This document shows positions 34,535 through 43,554 of a stretch of 64,000 bases of DNA, one piece after another. The first letter of the stretch is position 1, and each line of letters begins with the position of its first letter. The translations under genes were made by a program, and so were the position numbers. The notes under the pieces were generated by a model that worked only from the letters and a program-made list of their open reading frames with translations, made no database searches and was not told the origin of the DNA. The stretch covers positions 221,262 through 285,261 of the forward strand of contig NZ_JACOGF010000007.1 of assembly GCF_014284335.1 (NCBI RefSeq), written 5' to 3'. The stretch is from Undibacterium hunanense. Its GTDB lineage: Bacteria > Pseudomonadota > Gammaproteobacteria > Burkholderiales > Burkholderiaceae_D.

Positions 34535-36154
34535 ATGTTTTCGTTTCAAAATTTTGCCTTCACGGCTTCTTCCCTGAAAAAGATCAGGCTTCCACTATTA
34601 GCCAGCAGCATGGCCGCCATGCTGCTGGCCTGTAGCACAGCACCAGAAAAACCACTGCCCATTGTCAAGGGCAATAAAACTGACCTGACTATCGTTCCGC
34701 AAAATGCGCCGGTCAATTTTCCGGTGATGCCGCGCGAAGCACCACCGTTGCCGCGTGAATTCCGGGCTGCCTGGGTGTCAACCGTCGCCAATATAGACTG
34801 GCCTTCACGACGCGACCTGAACAGCGACAAACAAAAGGCCGAAGCCATCACCATCCTCGACAATGCGGTGCAACTGAAACTCAATGCCATTGTCTTGCAG
34901 GTACGCCCGGCTGCGGATGCCATCTATCCATCCGGTATCGAACCCTGGTCAGAATTCCTGACCGGTGAACAGGGTCGTCCGCCACAACCGTATTATGACC
35001 CGCTGCAATTCTGGGTCGAACAGGCCCATGCCCGTGGGTTGGAGCTGCATGCCTGGTTCAATCCCTATCGCTCCCGGACTGCCCAATCAAAAAGTGTCCT
35101 GGCCAGTAACCATATCAGCCGGATAGCCCCGCAAGCCGTCAAGACCTATGGTGACTTGCAATGGATGGACCCGGGTGAGCCTTTCGCCATGCAGCAAACC
35201 CTGAACGTCATCATTGATGTCGTGCACCGCTATGACGTCGATGGCATCCATATTGATGATTATTTTTATCCTTATCCAATCAAGGCAGCGAATGGCAATG
35301 AGGTTGATTTTCCGGATGATCCGTCCTGGATAGCCTATCTGCAATCCGGTGGACGCATGGCACGGGCTGACTGGCGGCGCAGCAATGTGAACCATCTGGT
35401 GGAAACCGTCAACCTGCGTGTACATCAGGAAAAACCTTGGGTCAAATTTGGCGTCAGCCCTTTTGGCATAGGTCGCCCCGACCGGCTGCCAGCAGGCATC
35501 AGTGGCTTTAGCCAGTATGACAAGCTGTATGCCGATGTGGAATTGTGGCTGGCGAATGGCTGGCTGGATTACCTGGCGCCACAACTGTACTGGCCCATCG
35601 GTCAGGCGCCGCAGGCGTTCAAGGTCTTGCATGATTACTGGCTGGAACAGAATGTCATGGCCCGCCATGTCTGGCCCGGTCTGTACACCAGCCGTATCGA
35701 CAATAGTGATAAATCCTGGACAGCAGACGAAATCCTGAACCAGGTCGATGCCATGCGCGAAAAAGGTGGTAACGGCCATGTGCATTTCAGCATGGCGGCA
35801 CTGAACCAGAATCGCAAGGACATACGCAAGCGCCTGGCTGCCGAAAAATACACCTCGCAGGCGCTGATACCCGCCAGCCCCTGGCTGGACAAGAAACTGC
35901 CAGGCAGTCCGGTGCTGGAACTGAGTGAAGACAAGAAGTCACTACAGGTATCCATCCCCGATCCGGCGAATACCCGCCTGCTGGCAATCTGGAAGCGTAC
36001 CGGCCAACAATGGCTGTTCAGCGTTGTCCCGGCCCAAAGCATGCGCCTGGACTTGTCAGATGACCCGCAGGCGGGCGCAATCAGGCAGATTACCGTATCG
36101 GCCATCAGCCGTACCGGTCAGGAAAGCATGCGTTCCAGTTATAGCCTGCCATAG
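34535..36154 (+). CDS. GHL10/DUF187-family glycoside hydrolase-like lipoprotein
   Basis: A 539-residue lipoprotein with lipobox MLLACS near residue 30, then the GHL10 (YngK/YddW) domain: EFRAAWVSTVANIDWPS, NAIVLQVRPAADAIYPS, GLELHAWFNPYRSR, VDGIHIDDYFYPY and DYLAPQLYW. The last ~100 residues form a smaller domain that may bind carbohydrate. The paired acidic residues in HIDDYF are likely catalytic. Homologues are implicated in cleaving glycan strands, including peptidoglycan. ATG 34535 was preferred over an upstream TTG in frame at 34487. Confidence 0.87.
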   Translation: MFSFQNFAFTASSLKKIRLPLLASSMAAMLLACSTAPEKPLPIVKGNKTDLTIVPQNAPVNFPVMPREAPPLPREFRAAWVSTVANIDWPSRRDLNSDKQKAEAITILDNAVQLKLNAIVLQVRPAADAIYPSGIEPWSEFLTGEQGRPPQPYYDPLQFWVEQAHARGLELHAWFNPYRSRTAQSKSVLASNHISRIAPQAVKTYGDLQWMDPGEPFAMQQTLNVIIDVVHRYDVDGIHIDDYFYPYPIKAANGNEVDFPDDPSWIAYLQSGGRMARADWRRSNVNHLVETVNLRVHQEKPWVKFGVSPFGIGRPDRLPAGISGFSQYDKLYADVELWLANGWLDYLAPQLYWPIGQAPQAFKVLHDYWLEQNVMARHVWPGLYTSRIDNSDKSWTADEILNQVDAMREKGGNGHVHFSMAALNQNRKDIRKRLAAEKYTSQALIPASPWLDKKLPGSPVLELSEDKKSLQVSIPDPANTRLLAIWKRTGQQWLFSVVPAQSMRLDLSDDPQAGAIRQITVSAISRTGQESMRSSYSLP

Positions 36155-36549
36155 CGTAAGCAAGGGCTGGTTTCCCCACCCGGCCACTGCTGGCCGGTTG
36201 GGATGCAATGGCCTGCCGAATTGCCTGAATTTTCAGCATCAGGTAAAAAACAGATATCAAAGTGTGGTTTTTAGATACGTTCTGCAAGGCGTGCCACGCA
36301 CATTTTTTACGGCATTTTCCTCTGCGATCCGGGCAAAATCTGCGCCATGCTTGGGGAGGCTGACACAGTACCCAAACCCCATATCTTTTGGTTATCGCCC
36401 GTCATGAAATTTTCATTTGTCACCAGCGACCGCAAAACTCTAGTCTGGGATACATCAATAAATATTTATATCAATTTTGATCGTATTTCGTCGAAATTGC
36501 CCACAATTCAGCTTAAAAATCAATGTAGTTTGACCTCAAGGAGAGACCA
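36155..36549. other. Intergenic region upstream of the TonB-dependent receptor
   Basis: No gene is seen. A strong stem (CCGGCC at 36180-36185 and GGCCGG at 36192-36197) follows the lipoprotein gene but has no T-tract. The AT-rich stretch at 36440-36520 presumably holds the receptor promoter. AAGGAGAG directly precedes the GTG at 36550. Confidence 0.45.
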
Positions 36550-39390
36550 GTGAAGTTAAAGACCATAGCCCGGTGCATCGCCCTGATAGGCATCTCAGCC
36601 GGTAGTAGCGGATGGGTGCTGGCGCAGGAAAAACCTGCAGATGCACCGCAAAGAATTGAAATTACTGGCAGTAGCATCAAGCGTATTGCGGTAGAAGGCG
36701 CTGTGCCGATTGAGATCATCACCCGCAAACAGCTGGAAGCCGCAGGTATCGTGACGGCCGAGCAGTTTATTGCCAATCTGAACATCAACGGCAATGGCTC
36801 TGACAATCTGGCCAGTAATGCAGACGTCACCTCCGGTGCACAACGTGGCAATAATGGCGCCTCTTCTGCCAATCTGCGCGGCCAGGGTTCAGACAGTACG
36901 CTGGTCCTGCTGAACGGCAGACGCGTTGCCACCCATGGGATGAAAGGCTCGGCAGTTGATCTGAACTCCATCCCCATGGCGGCAGTCGAAAGAATTGAAG
37001 TCCTGAAAGATGGCGCTTCGGCAATTTATGGTACCGACGCCATCGGCGGTGTCATCAACTTCATCCTGCGCAAGAACTATAGTGGTCTGGAAGCACAGGC
37101 TTTCACCGATGTGACGCAACAGGGTGGCGGCAATATCAAACGTGTTTCCGTCGTTGGTGGTTTTGGTGATCTGGACAAGGACAATTACAATGTCCTGCTG
37201 ACGGCAACCCATAGCGAAAATGATGCGCTGCGCGGTGACCAGCGTGATTTTGTAAATACATTCCAGCCAAATCGCGGCCTGTCGGTCGATACCCGTGGCA
37301 CACCTAACGCCACGATATTTGCAACCTCACTGGCCAATACCATACTCAGCAACAAGAGTAATAACGGCCCGGTCTTTCCTGGTACGACACAGGTAATGAA
37401 TGCCATCAATGTGCTGAACCTGCCGGGTGGCGCGGGCTGTAATTCTGTCGATGGCATGGCAGCGTATGATGCCAAGTTGTGGGATGTTGCCTCTTCCAAA
37501 TATGCCTGTGCCTGGGATACAGGCCGCGCAGCGGTACTGCAACAGCCAGTCAAAAACGATAACTTTGTCGGACGTGCCACATTCAAGATCGGTACCCATC
37601 AATTGTTTGCCGAAGCAGTCGGCTCGCAGGTTGAAGTATCCAAACGTTTTTCGCCTAACCAGGTTTCGCCAGGCACCAACTTCCCTGCGTCTTCATTCTA
37701 TCCAAGTACCGGGGCTGCCTATAATTCTGTCTTTAATGCGATTGTCGCTGTCTTCCCCAGCATAGAAGCGAATCGTGGTGCCCCTATCGCCTACCGCTGG
37801 CGCTGTATGGAATGCGGCAACCGTGAAATCACCACCAAAACAGAAGCTGGTCGCCTGCAATTTGGTGCAGATGGCCAGATCGGCAAATGGGATTACCGTG
37901 TGGGTGTATCGCGTGCGTACAGCGAATCCGAATCCAAACTGGGTACCGGATATAACTATACCGTCGCACTGGCGAATGCACTGGGAACCGGGATCATCAA
38001 TCCTTTCCTGAAAGCAGGCGAAAAACAAACACAGGCAGCGATAGACCTGATCAACAGTACATCTGCTGCCGGCGTCACCCTGTACGGTGGCAAAACCACG
38101 CTGACACAGGCAGATGCAGCCCTGTCAGGCGAAGTATGGCAATTGCCAGCCGGTGCTGTGATGGCCGCCGTGGGTATGGATTTGCGTAAAGAAGAATATG
38201 CGTTCAACGGTGATGCCCGCGTATCGAATGCGCGCCCTGCGATTCTGAATGCTCCATTTGACGATGCCAATGCCCTGCCTAACGTTAGCCGTGATATCCG
38301 TGCGGTGTACGCCGAGGTACTGGTACCGGTACTGAAAACGCTGGAAGTTACGGTCGCTGGCCGTCAGGATCACTATTCGGGTTTCGGCAGTACTTTCAAT
38401 CCCAAAGTGGCTTTCCGTTATACGCCCACAGATAGCCTGTTGTTCCGTGGTTCGTATAACACTGGCTTCCGTGCACCATCGTTTAACCAGTTGTTTAACG
38501 GCGTGACTGATTCACCCTATGCAGGCAAGGACCTGGTCGATCCGGCCACTTGCCCTACACTCAAGGTAGACAGCACCAAACCTGGTTGTACATCCGTCAC
38601 GCCAAATACCCTGACCGGTGGCAAGAGCAACCTGGGACCAGAAACCGCCAAGCAGGGAACCGTGGGTGTAGTGTGGGCACCAAGCACCAATTTCAGTGCC
38701 AATGCCGACATTTGGGAAATCCGCAAGGAAAACACCATCATGTCCATCGACCTGACCACCATGCTGCAAAACTATGAACTGTTCAAAGCACAGTTTATCC
38801 GTGACGGCAGCGGCAATCTGGCCTTTATCGACCAGCGTTGGGTAAACGCCGGTTCCAGCCTCACCCGTGGTGTCGAAGTCGGTGCCAAGGCAAACGGTGC
38901 GGTATGGCGTGGTAAATGGACAGCCGGTATCGATGGTTCTTATCTGCTGGAGAAAAAATCCCGCCCTATGGCTAACGCGCCATATGGTGCCAGCGAAGTT
39001 GGCAGGTTCACCTTCACTGGCGATCTGGGCCTGAAGTGGAAGCACACAGCCTTTGTCACTTATACAGAAGGTAACTGGACAGGTATGCTGACACAGATTT
39101 ATCGTGCCGGTTATAAAGACCAGGTATTGCCAGGTGTACAAAGCGGTCTGGTCACGCCTCCGGACTACAATCCGGATGTCAAAGCCTATACCATCTACAA
39201 CATGAGCGTGACGTATACCGGCATCAAGAGCCTGACGCTGACAGCGGGTCTGAAGAATATCTTCAATACCGACCCGCCGTTTGCCATCACCTATGACAGC
39301 AATACCGGTGCTGGCAGTTCATGGGAACCGCGCGTAGCAGATCCACGTGGCCGTTCTTTCACCTTGCTGGCGAATTACAAGTTCAAGTAA
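36550..39390 (+). CDS. TonB-dependent outer-membrane receptor
   Basis: A 946-residue receptor with a signal peptide ending at VLAQ, a TonB-box-like stretch (IEITGSSIKR), a plug domain (NLRGQGSDSTLVLLNGRRVA; VERIEVLKDGASAIYGTDAIGGVINFI) and a large beta barrel ending in FTLLANYKFK. It belongs to the long-plug class used for oligosaccharides and other bulky nutrients. The GTG start follows AAGGAG. The neighbours (glycosidase-like lipoprotein, NagX-like protein, MurQ cluster) suggest a ligand from cell-wall or chitin breakdown, which is inference. A strong terminator follows. Confidence 0.92.
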   Translation: MKLKTIARCIALIGISAGSSGWVLAQEKPADAPQRIEITGSSIKRIAVEGAVPIEIITRKQLEAAGIVTAEQFIANLNINGNGSDNLASNADVTSGAQRGNNGASSANLRGQGSDSTLVLLNGRRVATHGMKGSAVDLNSIPMAAVERIEVLKDGASAIYGTDAIGGVINFILRKNYSGLEAQAFTDVTQQGGGNIKRVSVVGGFGDLDKDNYNVLLTATHSENDALRGDQRDFVNTFQPNRGLSVDTRGTPNATIFATSLANTILSNKSNNGPVFPGTTQVMNAINVLNLPGGAGCNSVDGMAAYDAKLWDVASSKYACAWDTGRAAVLQQPVKNDNFVGRATFKIGTHQLFAEAVGSQVEVSKRFSPNQVSPGTNFPASSFYPSTGAAYNSVFNAIVAVFPSIEANRGAPIAYRWRCMECGNREITTKTEAGRLQFGADGQIGKWDYRVGVSRAYSESESKLGTGYNYTVALANALGTGIINPFLKAGEKQTQAAIDLINSTSAAGVTLYGGKTTLTQADAALSGEVWQLPAGAVMAAVGMDLRKEEYAFNGDARVSNARPAILNAPFDDANALPNVSRDIRAVYAEVLVPVLKTLEVTVAGRQDHYSGFGSTFNPKVAFRYTPTDSLLFRGSYNTGFRAPSFNQLFNGVTDSPYAGKDLVDPATCPTLKVDSTKPGCTSVTPNTLTGGKSNLGPETAKQGTVGVVWAPSTNFSANADIWEIRKENTIMSIDLTTMLQNYELFKAQFIRDGSGNLAFIDQRWVNAGSSLTRGVEVGAKANGAVWRGKWTAGIDGSYLLEKKSRPMANAPYGASEVGRFTFTGDLGLKWKHTAFVTYTEGNWTGMLTQIYRAGYKDQVLPGVQSGLVTPPDYNPDVKAYTIYNMSVTYTGIKSLTLTAGLKNIFNTDPPFAITYDSNTGAGSSWEPRVADPRGRSFTLLANYKFK

Positions 39391-39404
39391 TTCTCTGACG
39401 AATA

Positions 39405-39440
39405 AAAATCCCCTGATGTTAAAAAACATCAGGGGATTTT
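39405..39440. terminator. Bidirectional Rho-independent terminator
   Basis: A perfect 16-bp stem (39405-39420 and 39425-39440) with an AAAA loop, flanked by A and T runs. It lies between the receptor gene and the convergent serpin gene and can serve both. Confidence 0.92.
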
Positions 39441-39467
39441 TTATGTCTGCATTTAAGTTTTTACATT

Positions 39468-40802
39468 TCAACTGATCGCTGGATTCATGAGCTTGCCGAT
39501 AAAGATAATCAGGCCCGTCTGACGGTCACGTATCATGAACAAAAAAGGATGATCAAGTGTCACCTTGAGAGGTGTGTCACCAATGATACTGGTCACCCCA
39601 ACCACTACGCCAGTTGCCGCTGCCGCTTCAGTGCCTTTTTCATCGACGCTAATAAATGCCTTGTGCACGATGGCCGACACAGACAGATCCCGATTACCCG
39701 TCATACCGGAAAAATCCGCCTTGCTGGCATCGAAAGCCGCACTCATGCCAAGCTTGCCCAGCACATCTGCCAGCGTTGCCGCAGAACTGAAATTGAATTT
39801 TGGCAGGCTGAGAGCGACATACTGATCCTTCAGCGCAGAATTGATTTCGCTCACTGTGTTGCCATCGAGGCTCTGGATAAAGCCATCAAACTTGCCTGCT
39901 TCCGGCATGATCAGCAACATGCTCAGTTTGTTATCTACGTATGGCAACTCTACGGCCTGATAATTCTTGCCCTGCGCATACGGCAAACGTATGTCTTGCG
40001 ACATGAAAGGCAGACTGCGGATAGTGCCCTTGCGATCAGTAAAGTTCTGGTTACTGGTTTTTTCTGCGGTGAAAGCTGTGGCCCAGTCAGATTTAAACCA
40101 GATGGCATTCGTCAGTACCACCCTGGTATTCGATGACACATCATTCGGGCCCAGCAAATTCTTGATTTTTTGCTGGGTCTGCTGTTCCACCCAGCTATTG
40201 ATACTGAGGCGCGAAGCGTCCGGCGCTTTCATGAAATCCAGTAAATTGACTGCGGCGCCAAAATTGACTGCGAGTGCGTCCAGGTAAGCTGGCTGCAGAC
40301 TGTAACCCTGCTGTGCCCACAAGGCATTGGCAATGGTCAAGCCTGGCAATTTGGTATTGGCGGCGGCATTGGTCTTTTCCGCCAGTTGCAAATCCAGGCG
40401 GTTCAAGGCCGGGAACAAGCGGTTTTGCTGCAACTTGAATACCAGAGCCTGCTCTATCCCTGCCAGCGTTTCCCCTTTCGCACCGGCAGAAGTCATCGCT
40501 AGTGCCTGGGTAATGCTATATGGGGAATACACCAGATTACTGTCGCCACTGGCGTCCAGCAAGGGCAGAACTTTCAGTGCAAATTCAGTATTCCCGGCAA
40601 CAACCACAGCAACATCGGCATCGCTAGCAGCAGGGACAGGATTTCTGGTCAGGCTGGATTTCGCACTGCTGACAGCCAACGGGTTGCTGGTGGCCTGATT
40701 TGCAGAGGCCGGGGTGCCACTACCACCGCAAGCAGTCAGACACAGCAAGGCAACCAGACTGAAACAGCAGGTCAGGCAGTGATTAGATTTTTTTGTATGC
40801 AT
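39468..40802 (-). CDS. Serpin-family serine protease inhibitor, lipoprotein
   Basis: A 444-residue serpin with a lipobox (LLCLTACGG), so probably membrane-anchored facing the periplasm or the outside. Serpin features: LVYSPYSITQALAMTSAGAKGET, NAIWFKSDWATAF, LSMLLIMPEAG, the hinge VDEKGTEAAAATG and the C-terminal signature HPFLFMIRDRQTGLIIFIG. The small-residue hinge is intact, as in inhibitory serpins, so it should trap serine proteases; the P1 residue lies in the VVVGVTSIIGD stretch and cannot be fixed. ATG 40802 has GGAG 8 nt upstream. Confidence 0.95.
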   Translation of the reverse strand: MHTKKSNHCLTCCFSLVALLCLTACGGSGTPASANQATSNPLAVSSAKSSLTRNPVPAASDADVAVVVAGNTEFALKVLPLLDASGDSNLVYSPYSITQALAMTSAGAKGETLAGIEQALVFKLQQNRLFPALNRLDLQLAEKTNAAANTKLPGLTIANALWAQQGYSLQPAYLDALAVNFGAAVNLLDFMKAPDASRLSINSWVEQQTQQKIKNLLGPNDVSSNTRVVLTNAIWFKSDWATAFTAEKTSNQNFTDRKGTIRSLPFMSQDIRLPYAQGKNYQAVELPYVDNKLSMLLIMPEAGKFDGFIQSLDGNTVSEINSALKDQYVALSLPKFNFSSAATLADVLGKLGMSAAFDASKADFSGMTGNRDLSVSAIVHKAFISVDEKGTEAAAATGVVVGVTSIIGDTPLKVTLDHPFLFMIRDRQTGLIIFIGKLMNPAIS

Positions 40803-40914
40803 TGTTTGTCTCCGTAACAACTACACGGCGATCATATGCAGAACAAAAAAACAAATCAGCTTACAAATGTATTCAATTTGTCATTAAATTGTAAGGCCAG
40901 GCAGTAAACCTGTT

Positions 40915-41484
40915 TTATAGCAGGCTGGCAACAAATGGCGTTTCTATGACATCCACCTGGGCACCGGTACCGACACGCTCATAGAGTTCGGCAATGTCGA
41001 CTGAGCGCATGCGTATGCAGCCAAAGCTGGCCGGTGTACCAAGCAGGCTTTCCTGTGGTGTGCCATGGATATAGATAAAGCGGGGATAGGCATTGCGGTT
41101 ACGTTCTTCCAGCCCGCGCAACCAGAAGATGCGGGTAACGACGGGGTCACGGCCAGGCGCATCGACTGCCACGATCTCGCCAGTTGGCTTGCGGTCCTTG
41201 AAAACGGTGCCCATAGGCATACCGTCACCAAATTTCTCGGCCACCTGCATGCGACCACCCGGGGTCATATAACTGTCTGGCATGTCTCCGACGCCGCGCT
41301 TGGCCGTCGATACCGGATAGCTGGCAACTTCCTTGCCGTCTTCCAGCACATGCATTCTTTGTTCGGAAACGGAAATGATCAACTGATGTCGCGTATCGGC
41401 TGACCGAAACCAGGTTGACTGGCAACCTGCCAGAAGCAATGCTGACATCAGCGCGATGAAATTGTTACGACACAGTGTAAGCAT
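40915..41484 (-). CDS. L,D-transpeptidase (YkuD) lipoprotein
   Basis: A 189-residue protein with lipobox LLLAGCQ and a YkuD domain whose active site reads HGTPQESLLGTPASFGCIRM, with catalytic Cys in SFGCIRM. Such enzymes form 3-3 crosslinks in peptidoglycan or attach proteins to it, in the periplasm. AAGGAG lies 9 nt before the ATG at 41484. It diverges from murQ and precedes the serpin gene on the minus strand with a 112-bp gap. Length fits small single-domain members. Confidence 0.93.
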   Translation of the reverse strand: MLTLCRNNFIALMSALLLAGCQSTWFRSADTRHQLIISVSEQRMHVLEDGKEVASYPVSTAKRGVGDMPDSYMTPGGRMQVAEKFGDGMPMGTVFKDRKPTGEIVAVDAPGRDPVVTRIFWLRGLEERNRNAYPRFIYIHGTPQESLLGTPASFGCIRMRSVDIAELYERVGTGAQVDVIETPFVASLL

Positions 41485-41686
41485 TGTTCATCTCTCCTTG
41501 AATAGAAACCGAGCATAAGCTGAACAAAAGCTGCCGGCAAATAATTCTTGTGGTTTGATGCATTACCTGAAGTTATGGACCAGCTATGAGCTTTCATTTG
41601 TGCACTTCATTCCCAGCCTATAAGTTATGGGAATGTGTACCTGAATGCCTCTTGCATGCGGGTGCTGAAGCACTGGAAAGAACACC

Positions 41687-42577
41687 ATGTTGAATACCGA
41701 AACACCCAGCAGCAGCCATACCGATCTGGACTTGTATCCCACTGAAGAATTGCTGCACGTTCTGATTGATGACCAATTCAATGCCATACGGGCCGTGCGC
41801 CAGGTAGCAGCCCGCATTGCTGGCGCAGTGGATTCGGCTGCCCCGCGCATACTGGCTGGTGGCCGGCTAGTGTATGTAGGTGCTGGCACATCCGGTCGCC
41901 TGGGGGTACTCGATGGCGTGGAATTGCTGCCGACATTTTCCTGGCCCAACGAGCGTGCGTTATCCCTGTTGGCAGGCGGTAAACAAGCCATGTTTGTTGC
42001 GGTTGAAGGGGCGGAAGATGATGCCGAAAAGGGTGCCAGCGAAATTCGTGAACTGGCATTGACCGCAAATGATGTGGTGTTGCTGGTCGCGGCATCCGGT
42101 GCCACCCCGTACGTGCTGGGGGCCTTGCAGGCAGCACGCGCCAGCGGCGCCCTGACCATAGGTTTTGCGAATAATCCAGATGCGCAAGTGACCGGCGCTG
42201 CCGACATCGGTATTACCCTCGATACCGGCAATGAAGTTATTTCCGGCAGTACCAGATTAAAGGCAGGTACCTCACAAAAGGTGGCACTGAACAGTTTTTC
42301 TACCGCATTGATGGTGAGACTACACAAGGTCTACGGCAACCTGATGGTGGATGTCAAACCGACCAATGTCAAACTGTTGCGACGCACAGTCAGCCTGACC
42401 ATGCATGCCACCGGTCGTGACGAAGCCGAATGCCGCCGTGTGCTGGAAGAATGTGACTTCCATGTAAAGACCGCCATTCTTGCCATTTTGAGCGATATCA
42501 GCGTCGCAACTGCCAGCGCCAGGCTGGCCGCATGTGGTGACGATTTGCGACGCGCCTTGCAGGTACAGCAAAAGTAA
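41687..42577 (+). CDS. murQ: N-acetylmuramic acid 6-phosphate etherase
   Basis: A 296-residue SIS-fold enzyme that splits MurNAc-6-phosphate into GlcNAc-6-phosphate and D-lactate during cell-wall recycling. Diagnostic segments: RLVYVGAGTSGRLGVLDGVELLPTF, VAVEGAEDDAEKG, ASGATPYVLGAL and GSTRLKAGTSQKVALN. Length is normal. GGAAAG precedes the ATG. The substrate would come from the BadF-type kinase at 50.2 kb. A LysR gene follows 60 bp downstream on the same strand. Confidence 0.96.
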   Translation: MLNTETPSSSHTDLDLYPTEELLHVLIDDQFNAIRAVRQVAARIAGAVDSAAPRILAGGRLVYVGAGTSGRLGVLDGVELLPTFSWPNERALSLLAGGKQAMFVAVEGAEDDAEKGASEIRELALTANDVVLLVAASGATPYVLGALQAARASGALTIGFANNPDAQVTGAADIGITLDTGNEVISGSTRLKAGTSQKVALNSFSTALMVRLHKVYGNLMVDVKPTNVKLLRRTVSLTMHATGRDEAECRRVLEECDFHVKTAILAILSDISVATASARLAACGDDLRRALQVQQK

Positions 42578-42637
42578 GCACAGCAAGGCTGGCAACGCGT
42601 TACAATTTAGTTCGTCTTTTGTCTCCCAGGTTGAATC

Positions 42638-43540
42638 ATGCGACTGCGTCACATAGAAGTTTTCCATGCCATCATGCAGGCAGGCACGATCAGTGGCGCT
42701 GCGCAGTTGCTGAATATCTCACAACCGGCAGCAACCAAGGTCCTGCAACATTGCGAGATTCAGTTGGGCCTGAAGCTGTTTGAGCGCATCAAGGGAAAAT
42801 TGCATCCGACACCGGAAGCACACAAGCTGTTTGCCGAAGTGGACCGCCTGAACCGCGACCTGCAATCAGTACGCCGGCTGGCCAGCAACCTGAAAAACCA
42901 TCCCGACGAAGCGGTGCGGTTGGCATCCACCCCTACGCTGTCGATTACGGTCGTGCCTGCGGCACTGGCAGCATGGCGCAAGAAATTTGCCCATGTCCAC
43001 TGCACATTGGCGACTCACCATACCAGTGAAATCGTGAACGCCCTGTTGCTGGGTGACGTGGATTTTGCCCTGTCCCTGTATGATCCCTGCCACCCGAATA
43101 TTGCATCTGAACCGCTGATACGCGGCTGCATGACAGCCATTGCGCCCATAGGTACCTGGTCCAGACAACTGGATAACACGGCCTTGCCGGTCAGTGATTT
43201 ACCAAAGAACCTGATCGCACTCGATCTGGATGACCATCTGGTCAGTCGTGTCATGGACGCCTGCGAAGAACAGGGCCTGAGTTTTACGTCCTACACGGTA
43301 GTGCAAACCTACCTGCTGGCAAGGACTCTGGTGGAACTGGGTGCCGGTGCGGCAGTCATTGACCCCTTCACTGCGGCGACATCAGATCACAGCAAGGTGC
43401 AGTGCCGCCCGCTGTCGCCCAATGTACCGGTAGATTTGTATTTGCTGACCGTCAAAGCTACGCCCCTGTCACGTTCGGCACGGGCGTTTGTAGAATCCAT
43501 CAAGGAAGCCGGTACAGAGTTTATTGCCCGCACCTCGTAA
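42638..43540 (+). CDS. LysR-family transcriptional regulator
   Basis: A 300-residue regulator: winged helix-turn-helix at the N-terminus (RHIEVFHAIMQAGTISGAAQ, LNISQPAATKVLQH) and a two-lobed effector-binding domain (VRLASTPTLSITVVPAAL onwards). Same strand as murQ and probably co-transcribed with it. It is a good candidate to control the flanking cell-wall genes, with a muropeptide or sugar as effector; in other bacteria murQ is often under an RpiR-type regulator, so LysR here would be different. Effector unknown. Confidence 0.9.
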   Translation: MRLRHIEVFHAIMQAGTISGAAQLLNISQPAATKVLQHCEIQLGLKLFERIKGKLHPTPEAHKLFAEVDRLNRDLQSVRRLASNLKNHPDEAVRLASTPTLSITVVPAALAAWRKKFAHVHCTLATHHTSEIVNALLLGDVDFALSLYDPCHPNIASEPLIRGCMTAIAPIGTWSRQLDNTALPVSDLPKNLIALDLDDHLVSRVMDACEEQGLSFTSYTVVQTYLLARTLVELGAGAAVIDPFTAATSDHSKVQCRPLSPNVPVDLYLLTVKATPLSRSARAFVESIKEAGTEFIARTS

Positions 43541-43554
43541 GGTCCTAATTCATA

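Noticed and set aside
36180..36197. Terminator after the GHL10 lipoprotein gene
   Set aside because: The stem is good but no T-tract follows in either direction; left as an unassigned hairpin in the intergenic entry.
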